A stretch of DNA of 14,526 bases from the NCBI RefSeq assembly GCF_000496755.2, contig NZ_AYKS02000046.1, positions 1-14,526 of the forward strand, written 5' to 3'. The DNA is from Serratia sp. DD3. GTDB taxonomy: Bacteria; Pseudomonadota; Gammaproteobacteria; Enterobacterales; Enterobacteriaceae. Below are positions 1 through 6,366 of the stretch, in pieces (positions within the stretch are counted from its first letter, which is position 1; each line of letters begins with the position of its first letter). Position numbers and translations under genes: made by a program. Below the pieces are notes generated by a model, which did no database searches, had not been told where the DNA came from, and worked only from the letters and a program-made list of their open reading frames with translations.

Positions 1-638
1 ACAACATTTCGCAATCGCTGTTGGGGTTGGTGGGGCTGGGTATTCCGGGGACCGCCAACCATATTGCCACCCCGGTGTCGCGCTTTCTGGCGTTGCTCGG
101 TGTGCTGCGCCAACCGGGCAAGACCGAAGAGGGGATGCAGGCGCTGGTGCAACTGCTGGCCCCGGCCACCCGGGTGCGTGTTCACCCTTATTGCCTGCGG
201 CCCATCGCCATCACCACCCCGTTGATGTTCACCGACGAAGGGGGCTTTGTGCTGGATGGCAACACCCCGTTGGGGGATGAGGTGATGGATACCAGCAGCC
301 AACTGCTGATTGAATTAAGTACCGACGACCAGGATGAAGCCCACGGCTGGATGCCCGATGGGCAGTTGTATCAGGACTTTCTGGTGATGCTGCGTGTCTA
401 TCTGGGCTGGCGCTTCAAGGCCAAAATACGCTTGACGGTCAATACGCGCTTGCTCAGTGTACCGCCGTTGGGGGAAGCCCCCTTCTGGCTGGGGATGAGC
501 GGCGTACTGGGGGTCGAAGGGGAGTGTGTCCCTGACGATATCCCCACCACTTTCACCATGGAGCTGGGTGGTTACCAAGGTTTATGCCCGGCAATCGAGA
601 CAAAAGGAAACCAACGTGTTACGTACCCGTTTGACTAA
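1..638 (+). CDS. tssG: T6SS baseplate protein TssG, C-terminal part (5' end outside window)
   Basis: The frame is open from the left edge (first full codon at 3) to the TAA at 636-638, about 211 codons, so the N-terminal part is missing. TssG (DUF1305 family) is a cytoplasmic baseplate wedge component of the type VI secretion system, working with TssF, TssK and TssE. The fragment has the family's usual course: a segment like RFLALLGVLRQPGKTEEGMQ followed by LVQLLAPATRVRV and a glycine-rich LGEAPFWLGMSGVLG stretch near the C-terminus. Its last 23 nt overlap the start of tssJ, which supports co-transcription and translational coupling. The assignment rests on family resemblance and on the tssJ and tssE genes that follow. 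The true start cannot be seen. Confidence 0.85.
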   Translation, partial: NISQSLLGLVGLGIPGTANHIATPVSRFLALLGVLRQPGKTEEGMQALVQLLAPATRVRVHPYCLRPIAITTPLMFTDEGGFVLDGNTPLGDEVMDTSSQLLIELSTDDQDEAHGWMPDGQLYQDFLVMLRVYLGWRFKAKIRLTVNTRLLSVPPLGEAPFWLGMSGVLGVEGECVPDDIPTTFTMELGGYQGLCPAIETKGNQRVTYPFD

Positions 639-1161
639 ATCTGCAGGCTGGCTGCTGTTGCCGGTTCTGGTGGGCACGCTGTCAGGGTGTGGCCTGACCC
701 AGAGTGTCAGTGATGGCACCAAATCCGCCGTATCGTCGATTTTTTATAAGAAGATAAAGGTGTTGCGCCTGGACTTCACGGCGCGTGAAGCACTCAATAC
801 CGATGCCCATGAAAATAACTCCCTGTCAGAGTCGGTGGTTATCCGGGTCTATCAGCTTAAAGACCGTAAAGCTTTCGATAAACTGGTTTACCAACAGTTA
901 TTGAAGGACGGGGAGACGCTGTTGGCGGCGGAGTTGATTGCCAGCCGTGAGGTGGTGTTGAAGCCCGGGGGCGATGCCTCGCTGGATGCACCGATGGACC
1001 CCGATACCCAGTTTGTGGCGGTGGTGGGGATGTTCCGTCACCCGGATATGGCCAAAAACAACTGGAAGCTGGTGCTGCAGCGTGAAGAGCTCGACCCGGA
1101 CAAGCCACGGGTGATTGAAGCGGGCAGTAACCACCTGACCCTGCTCCCGGTCAAGGAGTAA
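616..1161 (+). CDS. tssJ: T6SS outer-membrane lipoprotein TssJ
   Basis: This gene encodes a 181-residue lipoprotein that anchors the TssL-TssM membrane complex of the T6SS to the outer membrane. I place the start at GTG 616, because AAAGGAAA lies just upstream (about 604-610) and the protein then begins with a short basic stretch (RTRLTK), a hydrophobic segment (about residues 10-22) and a lipobox LSGC with the acylated cysteine at residue 25. The residue after it is Gly, not Asp, which fits outer-membrane sorting. The rest has the beta-rich pattern of the TssJ/SciN family, including VVIRVYQLKDRKAF and a C-terminal strand ending in LTLLPVKE. It overlaps tssG by 23 nt. The tssE start follows its stop by 3 nt. 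An upstream in-frame start near 526 would bury the signal peptide and is rejected. Confidence 0.9.
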   Translation: MLRTRLTKSAGWLLLPVLVGTLSGCGLTQSVSDGTKSAVSSIFYKKIKVLRLDFTAREALNTDAHENNSLSESVVIRVYQLKDRKAFDKLVYQQLLKDGETLLAAELIASREVVLKPGGDASLDAPMDPDTQFVAVVGMFRHPDMAKNNWKLVLQREELDPDKPRVIEAGSNHLTLLPVKE

Positions 1162-1164
1162 CCC

Positions 1165-1608
1165 ATGCCCCGTCCCTCATTATATGAAACCCTCTACGGC
1201 AACTTTGCCGGGGGGCTGGATTTACACCAAATCAGTGAAGAGAACCAGCTGATTATGTCGGTGCTGGACAATATGCAGCGTATACTCAACTGCCGTGCGG
1301 GGACCTTGTCGCATTTACCGGACTACGGTCTGCCGGATATGAGCAAAATCCTGCAGGGGATGCCCGGTACGGCTCACCAGTTAATCACTACCCTGTCTGA
1401 CGTGTTGCTGAAATATGAGCCGCGCCTGAAGAGGATTGATGTGCTGATGCTGGAACAGAGCACCCCCGGTGAGTTGCGCTACGCCATTGATGCCGAGCTG
1501 AAAGGCATCGGCCTGGTGCGCTATGGCACCGAATTTACCCCACAAGGCAAAGTGCTGCTGCGCCACTTGCGTCAGCAACAACTGATGGAGAGTCGGTCAC
1601 TTTATTAG
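1165..1608 (+). CDS. tssE: T6SS baseplate protein TssE (gp25/gpW-lysozyme-like)
   Basis: This is a 147-residue protein of the phage T4 gp25-like family (PF04965), the T6SS baseplate component that nucleates sheath assembly. The family hallmark is visible at about residues 40-60: RILNCRAGTLSHLPDYGLPD, corresponding to the usual 'LNTR.G....PDYGLPD' signature. The C-terminal half (LRYAIDAELKG...VRYGTEFTPQGKV) is the expected beta-rich core. The start ATG has an AAGGAG Shine-Dalgarno at 1153-1158, which lies inside the last codons of tssJ, so the two genes are coupled. Its length is typical of the family. It is the last recognisable T6SS core gene in the window; the genes downstream are accessory. 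Confidence 0.92.
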   Translation: MPRPSLYETLYGNFAGGLDLHQISEENQLIMSVLDNMQRILNCRAGTLSHLPDYGLPDMSKILQGMPGTAHQLITTLSDVLLKYEPRLKRIDVLMLEQSTPGELRYAIDAELKGIGLVRYGTEFTPQGKVLLRHLRQQQLMESRSLY

Positions 1609-1634
1609 ACTGTATCCCTGTCCTCCTTTAAGGG

Positions 1635-1898
1635 ATGAAATTAGCTCGGGGGCACTTGCATTGGGGCTGGCAGCACCTGCATTCGCCTACGGCGGTGGAG
1701 CAACAACTGGTGGCATCAATAGCGCCGTTGCCGGAACTCTCGCGTCCGGTGGGGCAGTTGGGTGAGTTGCGTGAGCCCGATTCACTGGTCCAGCGGCAAG
1801 CGGAGAGTCTGGTACAGCCACAGGCAGATCAGCAACTGGCACAACTGCTTAACCGTTATATACTGATAACTCAAAGACCAGCCGATTCAGCGCAGTAA
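1635..1898 (+). CDS. Doubtful 87-residue ORF downstream of tssE
   Basis: An open frame of 87 codons rich in Gln, Leu and Ala, with no family I recognise. Its start ATG has only AAGGG directly against it (1630-1634), which is too close for a good ribosome binding site. The last 20 or so codons (LLNRYILITQRPADSAQ) lie in the 95-bp stretch repeated at 2762-2856, where the same peptide appears next to stop codons. That suggests this end is not under coding selection. A different frame here gives a signal-peptide-like string without a start. It may be a fragment of a larger accessory T6SS gene or simply non-coding. The stretch 1609-1925 holds nothing else convincing. Confidence 0.2.
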   Translation: MKLARGHLHWGWQHLHSPTAVEQQLVASIAPLPELSRPVGQLGELREPDSLVQRQAESLVQPQADQQLAQLLNRYILITQRPADSAQ

Positions 1899-1935
1899 GG
1901 TTGAAAACAAAGGAGAGGGGGAAGGATGATGGAAC
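1841..1935 (+). repeat. 95-bp direct repeat, copy 1 (leader of first SANT/Myb gene)
   Basis: This segment matches 2762-2856 in ungapped alignment at an offset of 921 bp with 8 mismatches. It starts with ACAACTGCTTAA and includes CTCAAAGACCAGCCGATTC, AAGGAGAG and the double ATG that opens each downstream gene. It therefore carries the ribosome binding site, and possibly a promoter, for the SANT/Myb-like gene. Similarity falls away upstream of 1841. Confidence 0.9.
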
Positions 1936-2681
1936 CATCGCAGAAATACCGTAATCACCGTTCGCGCTGGACTATCAGAGAGCTTCATTTTGTCGAAGAA
2001 CACTATGGCAAGCTGCCCGCGCAGGACATCGCCGATCAACTGGGTCGAAGTATCAATGGCATCAGACGGGTTGTCCACTTGTTAGGACTGGGTAACAAGT
2101 CGGTTGGGCCATGGACCGAAGCGGAAATCGCGTTGTTGCACAGCCATTATAAAAAGGGCGCGGGGCTTGGGAAAATACAATCACTGTTACCTGGGCGAAC
2201 CAGAGCTGCGATTGCCGCACTGGCTTGTAAGTTGGGCATCACCGGAAGAGAGAGTTGGAGCGCCAGTGAAAAGCGTTTTCTAAAGGAACACTACGGTAAG
2301 ATGCCCACCAGGAAAATTGCAGCCACCCTGGGGCGAAGTGTCAGCGCAGTGCGTGTGACCGTCAATCAATTGAGCCTGGGTAAAAAGTCAGTTGGGCCAT
2401 GGACTGAAGAGGAAATGGCGGTGTTGAGTGATCATTATGACCGAGGATTGGGTATTACGTATGTCCAGTCACGCTTACCTGGTCGCACAAAAGGGGCCAT
2501 CAGAGCGCAGGCAAGCAAAATGGATCTGACGGGAAGACGACCCTGGCAACCGTATGAAGATATAATTTTGCGAGAGTTTTATCCTGAGCTGGGTTCTAGT
2601 ATTATTTCTAAACTACCCCATAGAACGCTACCGGCTATCAAGCATCAAGCAAAAAAACTCGGGTTACGATACCGACGTTAA
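1926..2681 (+). CDS. Five-repeat SANT/Myb-like DNA-binding protein (paralogue 1)
   Basis: This 251-residue basic protein is made of five SANT/Myb-like helix-turn-helix repeats of about 48 residues, each opening with a Trp: W15, W63, W111, W159 and about W207. The repeats alternate in type. Repeats 1 and 3 share 'HYGK.P...IA..LGRS', while repeats 2 and 4 share 'GPWTE.E' and 'LPGRT..AI', so a 96-residue two-repeat module has been duplicated inside the gene. The start is one of two adjacent ATGs (1926 or 1929), preceded by AAGGAG at 1910-1915. Proteins with chained repeats of this kind are expected to bind DNA, probably over several helical turns. The partner and role are unknown; its position after a T6SS cluster suggests a local regulator or an accessory product. 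No signal peptide or membrane segment is seen. Confidence 0.8.
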   Translation: MMEPSQKYRNHRSRWTIRELHFVEEHYGKLPAQDIADQLGRSINGIRRVVHLLGLGNKSVGPWTEAEIALLHSHYKKGAGLGKIQSLLPGRTRAAIAALACKLGITGRESWSASEKRFLKEHYGKMPTRKIAATLGRSVSAVRVTVNQLSLGKKSVGPWTEEEMAVLSDHYDRGLGITYVQSRLPGRTKGAIRAQASKMDLTGRRPWQPYEDIILREFYPELGSSIISKLPHRTLPAIKHQAKKLGLRYRR

Positions 2682-2807
2682 CCCCATCACTACAGGGCGG
2701 ATAGTTCGCTTACACCGATTCTTGTCCAGCGGTAAACTGCCGTAATCCAGTAGCGCCTTGTACAACTGCTTAAACGCTATATTCTGATAACTCAAAGACC
2801 AGCCGAT
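2682..2807 (-). pseudogene. IS66-family transposase-like remnant
   Basis: Read on the minus strand, this stretch encodes WSLSYQN followed by LYKALLDYGSLPLDKNR and CKRTIRPVVMG without a stop. The second half resembles the C-terminal 'LPLDNNRAERAIRPVVIGRKNW' region of IS66 transposases (TnpC), which carries the last acidic catalytic residue. Here that glutamate would be Lys (CKR for AER), and the frame ends at both sides, so no active element remains. Inverted terminal repeats and target duplications were not found. The right part lies within the 95-bp repeat. The match was made by eye on a short motif. Confidence 0.4.
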
Positions 2808-2856
2808 TCAGCGCAGTCAGGTTGAAAACCAAGGAGAAGGGTGAGGATGATGGAAC
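2762..2856 (+). repeat. 95-bp direct repeat, copy 2 (leader of second SANT/Myb gene)
   Basis: The second copy of the 1841-1935 leader, 87 of 95 positions identical. It supplies AAGGAG (2831-2836) and the double ATG at 2847/2850 of the second gene. The paired leaders show that the two downstream genes arose by tandem duplication of a leader-plus-gene unit of about 0.92 kb. Confidence 0.9.
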
Positions 2857-3677
2857 AACCCGTTAAGACCAGAAGGAACAGCGTACTCTGGACGCCGGAT
2901 GAAATTGAATTTCTTAAGGCATCTCATGCCAAGTTACTTCCCACCCAGATAGCGGTCAGGCTGGGGCGTACGCTTGGCGCGTTGAGGACGATGGCGCATC
3001 GGTTAGGGCTTGAGCTTCAAAAACCCGAGCCCAAGAAAGCGGTGAGTATAGAATCTCCCCCGAGAAATGGCCGCTCACGCTGGACGATAACCGAGTTAAA
3101 TTATGTCGAAGCCCACTACGGCAAAACATCGACCCGGGAGATGGCGGCGACGTTGGGCCGGGGGATCAGTGCGGTGAGGTCGGCGGCCCAGTCATTGGGG
3201 CTTTGCAAAAAACAATCGGGTGCGTGGTCGAAGCAGGAGCTCGACATTCTGCGCAAGTACTATGCCGATGGTAGAAGCCTTGATGATATGCAAACCTTAT
3301 TGCCGGGTCGGGGGAAAAGCTCCATTGAGGCCATGGCAAACCAGATAGGGGCAACCCGGGTACGCAGTTGGCATGCCGATGAAGAACGCATTTTACGCGA
3401 ATTTTACCCCACGTTAGGCACCAAGGTGGCCAAAAAACTCCCCCTCAGAAGTCGTGAGGCGGTTAAAATCAGGGCCAGTGAGTTAGGGCTGAAATACCAT
3501 AAAGTAAAACCCCGAGAAGCACCGCCCCTGCGTTGGAGCGACGCCGAATGGAGTTTGTTGGAAAAACATCTGGCCTGGCCTTACGACGAACTAAGGGCGT
3601 TGTTTCCTGGGCGCACCAAATTGGCGTTGGAAAAAGCCAAAGAGCGATTAAGGGCGCGGAGGAAGTACGGTAAGTGA
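2847..3677 (+). CDS. Five-repeat SANT/Myb-like DNA-binding protein (paralogue 2)
   Basis: This is a 276-residue paralogue of the preceding gene. Conserved Trp residues at about 15, 79, 127, 175 and 230 mark five SANT/Myb-like repeats. The first two are separated by a basic, Pro-rich linker (about 57-75). Repeats 2-4 align with the first protein (RSRWTI.EL..VE.HYGK; LLPGR; W.A.E..ILREFYP), while repeats 1 and 5 are more divergent. I use ATG 2847 by analogy with paralogue 1, since the duplicated leader aligns the two ATG pairs; GTG 2841 is in frame but less likely. The two proteins have diverged far more than their leaders. A DNA-binding role is expected from the repeats, but the target and biological role are unknown. 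Confidence 0.8.
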   Translation: MMEQPVKTRRNSVLWTPDEIEFLKASHAKLLPTQIAVRLGRTLGALRTMAHRLGLELQKPEPKKAVSIESPPRNGRSRWTITELNYVEAHYGKTSTREMAATLGRGISAVRSAAQSLGLCKKQSGAWSKQELDILRKYYADGRSLDDMQTLLPGRGKSSIEAMANQIGATRVRSWHADEERILREFYPTLGTKVAKKLPLRSREAVKIRASELGLKYHKVKPREAPPLRWSDAEWSLLEKHLAWPYDELRALFPGRTKLALEKAKERLRARRKYGK

Positions 3678-3687
3678 GGGGCTGCTG

Positions 3688-3973
3688 ATGACAAATAGTG
3701 ATCTCCGCGATCAAAGCTTACCGATCATAGAGATTTCACAAAACCACACCGAACCATTTTTTAAAGGCCCGTTTACCACTGGGTGTGAGATTGACTTCCC
3801 TAAACCCCGGTACGCGAGTTAACCATCCTTTTTGTTCGCAATGGGTAAAAAAAGCGGCACCTGCGTCCCCAGCCAGATGAAACTATCGTGGCCTAAAAAT
3901 TTGACCACGACAGTGATTACTGACGATAGCGGTGAAAGTCCGCAATGGCTGTTCACCTCTATAGGATTTGCCG
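3688..3973 (+). pseudogene. Short unrecognised frame interrupted by one stop codon
   Basis: An ATG at 3688, preceded by GAGGGG (about 3675-3680), opens a 44-codon frame ending in TAA at 3820-3822. The same frame then stays open through ATG 3841 (MGKKSGTCVPSQMKL...) and beyond, into the antisense of yahJ. It reads as one gene of at least 95 codons with an in-frame nonsense codon, or as a 44-residue peptide followed by chance coding. No family is recognised. It sits between the plus-strand accessory genes and the convergent minus-strand operon. The continuation past 3974 is probably only a shadow of yahJ. Confidence 0.3.
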
Positions 3974-5362
3974 TTAGGCTTTACTGGTTTGCCCTACGCT
4001 TCCCCAGACTATCTCCCCCCGGTGGAAAGTGGCGGTTCTTGGGGAGATCCGAGCTACTGCTTCGGCGGAGCAGGATGCGTCCACCAGCACGAAGCTTGCC
4101 TCGTCCTCGGCTTTAGGCCATTGACGTTCCCCTTGATCATTGAGCGGTAATACATCGCCTGTGGCAATAGCCAGTGCACGGGACAAGGTTTTCTCATTCG
4201 GCCGAATGTAAAGCTGAGCATAAAGATTGGCTTTTTCCAGCATGTCACCCTGGCCATAGGGTGACCAGTGATCAATAACACTGTCGGTGCCTGTCATGAC
4301 AAATACCCCTTTTTCCCGCAATTGACTCAGTGGCATATGCAGCGTGCCGATGGGGACGGTGGAAGCGATAGTCACTTGCTGCGCGGCCATACGGCTCGCT
4401 AGTTCATCAACCTGCTGTTCATTTAGCGTTGCCAGGGCAAAGGCATGGCTGATGGTCAACTTACCTTTTAGCTGTGGCGTTTTTTCTACGGTATCCATCA
4501 TGTAATTTATTGCGGCCAGGCCTGCCGGGCTGGTTTCATGCAGGTGGATATCCACACCTTTGTTATAATCCAGTGCGATCTGGAACATAGTATCCAGGGA
4601 TTTTTCCATCGCGCCATCAACACTGGTGGGATCGAGTCCCCCCACATAGTGCGCGCCGGCTTGCATCGCTTCACGCATCAGTGGTTCCGATTTTGAATAG
4701 AGCAATCCGTGTTGTGGAAAAGCCACAATCTCACAACTAAAACCTGACTTCCGGCGAGCCAGAACGGCTTGTAGCGCCTCCAGATTTTTCAGCCCCGAGG
4801 TGGGTTCGACATTGCAGTGGCTACGAGCGATGGTGGAACCACGGGATTGCAGTAAATCGATTAACTTCTCTGCTCGTTGTTGCGTATAGGGCTGCAACTC
4901 TGGCAATAGCTTCTGTTCCAGAGCGATCATATCCTTGATGGTGGTACCAGCCGGGCGATTAAGGGATCGCCATGGGCCACCGTAAAAGGTCTTGTCCAGG
5001 TGAATATGCATATCACGCATCGCTGGCAGCATCAGCTTACCACCGGCGTCATAAACGGCGAGTGTGTGATTGGCATGGAGATGATTATCCAGCAGGGCGA
5101 CGATCTTACCCTGTTTGATCTCCAGCGTTTTCAGCTCGGTCCGGGTGCTAATGGGGGTTGTCCCATCAAACTCAAAGCCGCTTTCCAGCAATACATTGTC
5201 CAGATAATAATGCGGGCTGCTAATTTTCATTCCGTGACTGGGTTCGCCGCTTGCTATGGCTGATTTTGCGGCATGAGTGGCAGTAACACCAAACAGCGCA
5301 CAAGCAGCGGCTATCTTAGTGCTGCGGCTCAAGAAATCTCGACGGCTGCTATTCTGGTTCAT
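3974..5362 (-). CDS. yahJ: Tat-exported amidohydrolase / deaminase, YahJ-like
   Basis: This 462-residue metal-dependent hydrolase belongs to the amidohydrolase superfamily, cytosine-deaminase branch. Candidate metal and catalytic residues are H119 and H121 (HIHLDK), H273 and E276 (HLHE), H306 (SHA) and D360 (TGTDSVIDHW). The H273/E276/H306 spacing follows that of E. coli CodA (H214/E217/H246). The N-terminus has a twin-arginine motif SRRDFLS (residues 6-12), a hydrophobic segment and a THA cleavage site near residue 31, so export by Tat is predicted. The start at 5362 is chosen because AGGGAAG lies 5' of it and the Tat motif is then N-terminal. The sequence closely resembles E. coli YahJ (about 460 residues) as I recall it. 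It is last in the operon, 13 nt after yahI. The substrate is unproven; a cyclic ureide or pyrimidine is my inference. Confidence 0.88.
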   Translation of the reverse strand: MNQNSSRRDFLSRSTKIAAACALFGVTATHAAKSAIASGEPSHGMKISSPHYYLDNVLLESGFEFDGTTPISTRTELKTLEIKQGKIVALLDNHLHANHTLAVYDAGGKLMLPAMRDMHIHLDKTFYGGPWRSLNRPAGTTIKDMIALEQKLLPELQPYTQQRAEKLIDLLQSRGSTIARSHCNVEPTSGLKNLEALQAVLARRKSGFSCEIVAFPQHGLLYSKSEPLMREAMQAGAHYVGGLDPTSVDGAMEKSLDTMFQIALDYNKGVDIHLHETSPAGLAAINYMMDTVEKTPQLKGKLTISHAFALATLNEQQVDELASRMAAQQVTIASTVPIGTLHMPLSQLREKGVFVMTGTDSVIDHWSPYGQGDMLEKANLYAQLYIRPNEKTLSRALAIATGDVLPLNDQGERQWPKAEDEASFVLVDASCSAEAVARISPRTATFHRGEIVWGSVGQTSKA

Positions 5363-5375
5363 CTTTTCTTCCCTC

Positions 5376-6326
5376 TTAGGTATTGACGATATGCGTTCCT
5401 GTTTCACCGCGTAGAGCGGCGGCTAGACACTCAGGTGACGTGATCACCACGCGTTTCCCTCCTTGCTGCAAAAATGCCAGGCTGGCGGCTATTTTGGGCA
5501 ACATACTGCCAGGAGGAAAGTGCCCCTCCGCCATATAACGCGTCATCTGCGCCACGCTGACCCGATGGAGCGCTTGCTGGTTCGGCTGGCCGAAATTAAT
5601 GCATACTTTTTCTACGCCAGTGGTTATTACCAGCACATCAGCACGGATTTCCTGAGCCAGTAGTGCGGTCGAGAGATCTTTATCGATCACGGCGTCCACA
5701 CTTTGATACTCGCCTTGCGGGCCACGGATCACCGGGATCCCACCACCGCCAGCACTGATAACGACAAACCCTTGCCGTGTCAGCGCCTTAATGGCCGCCG
5801 CCTCCACAATCTGCCGTGGAGCGGGTGAGGCCACGACCCGACGATAACCGCGGCCAGAGTCTTCGATAAAATGCCAATCTGGATGCTGTTGCAATAAGGT
5901 ATCCCGCTGTTCTTGGCTAAAGAACGCACCAATCGGTTTAGTGGGCCGCATGAATCCGGGATCGTTAGGATCAACTTCCACTTGGGTGATTACAGTAACG
6001 GCTTTCTGCTCACCATGCTTTGCCAATTGGTTGCTAAGGGCTTGTTGGATAAGATAGCCGATACCGCCCTGAGTGTCTGCCACACAGTTGGCTAACGGAG
6101 TCAGTGGTAACCCGGCGTACTCATGGGCAATTTCTGCCCGGCGTAAATCTAGCCCTACTTGCGGGCCGTTACCGTGGGTCAGTACCAGATGGTAATCTGA
6201 TGCCAGCATTTCCAATAGAGAACTGACCACAACCTTCACTGCGGCGGTTTGGTGTTCGATAGACTGGCTGGCATTATCTTTAATAATCGCGTTGCCACCA
6301 ATGGCAACGACCATAAGCTCTTTCAT
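5376..6326 (-). CDS. yahI: Carbamate kinase family protein, YahI-like
   Basis: This 316-residue member of the amino acid kinase family, carbamate kinase type, would convert carbamoyl phosphate and ADP to carbamate (then CO2 and ammonia) and ATP in the cytoplasm. Visible motifs are AIGGNA (8-13), THGNGPQVG (50-58), DTQGGIGY (84-91), SAGGGGIPV (191-199) and AVIDKDLS (212-219), all expected of active carbamate kinases. The length equals that of E. coli YahI as I recall it. The start MKELMVVAIGG at 6326 fits the family N-terminus, although its ribosome binding site is weak. An internal ATG at 6314 is the alternative. It lies 40 nt after the permease gene, with a hairpin between, and 13 nt before yahJ. 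In this operon its likely job is ATP recovery after the YahF/YahG step. Confidence 0.92.
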   Translation of the reverse strand: MKELMVVAIGGNAIIKDNASQSIEHQTAAVKVVVSSLLEMLASDYHLVLTHGNGPQVGLDLRRAEIAHEYAGLPLTPLANCVADTQGGIGYLIQQALSNQLAKHGEQKAVTVITQVEVDPNDPGFMRPTKPIGAFFSQEQRDTLLQQHPDWHFIEDSGRGYRRVVASPAPRQIVEAAAIKALTRQGFVVISAGGGGIPVIRGPQGEYQSVDAVIDKDLSTALLAQEIRADVLVITTGVEKVCINFGQPNQQALHRVSVAQMTRYMAEGHFPPGSMLPKIAASLAFLQQGGKRVVITSPECLAAALRGETGTHIVNT

Positions 6327-6345
6327 TGACGTTATCCGATCAGAA

Positions 6346-6361
6346 GCGGGGCGAACCCCGC
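6346..6361 (-). other. Intercistronic hairpin between permease and yahI
   Basis: GCGGGG (6346-6351) and CCCCGC (6356-6361) form a perfect 6-bp GC stem with a 4-nt loop. On the transcribed strand it begins 5 nt after the permease stop and ends 19 nt before the yahI start. No U-run follows, so it is more likely an mRNA-stability or processing element than a full terminator. Confidence 0.5.
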
Positions 6362-6366
6362 CAGAG

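Noticed and set aside
1622..1763. Frame reading ALALGLAAPAFAYGGG and more, like a signal peptide with a Gly-rich start
   Set aside because: It has no start codon or ribosome binding site in frame and stops soon after; the string probably arises from GC-rich composition.
3832..4116. 94-codon plus-strand ORF across the end of yahJ
   Set aside because: Past 3974 it is antisense to well-supported yahJ codons; only the part before that may be a gene remnant.
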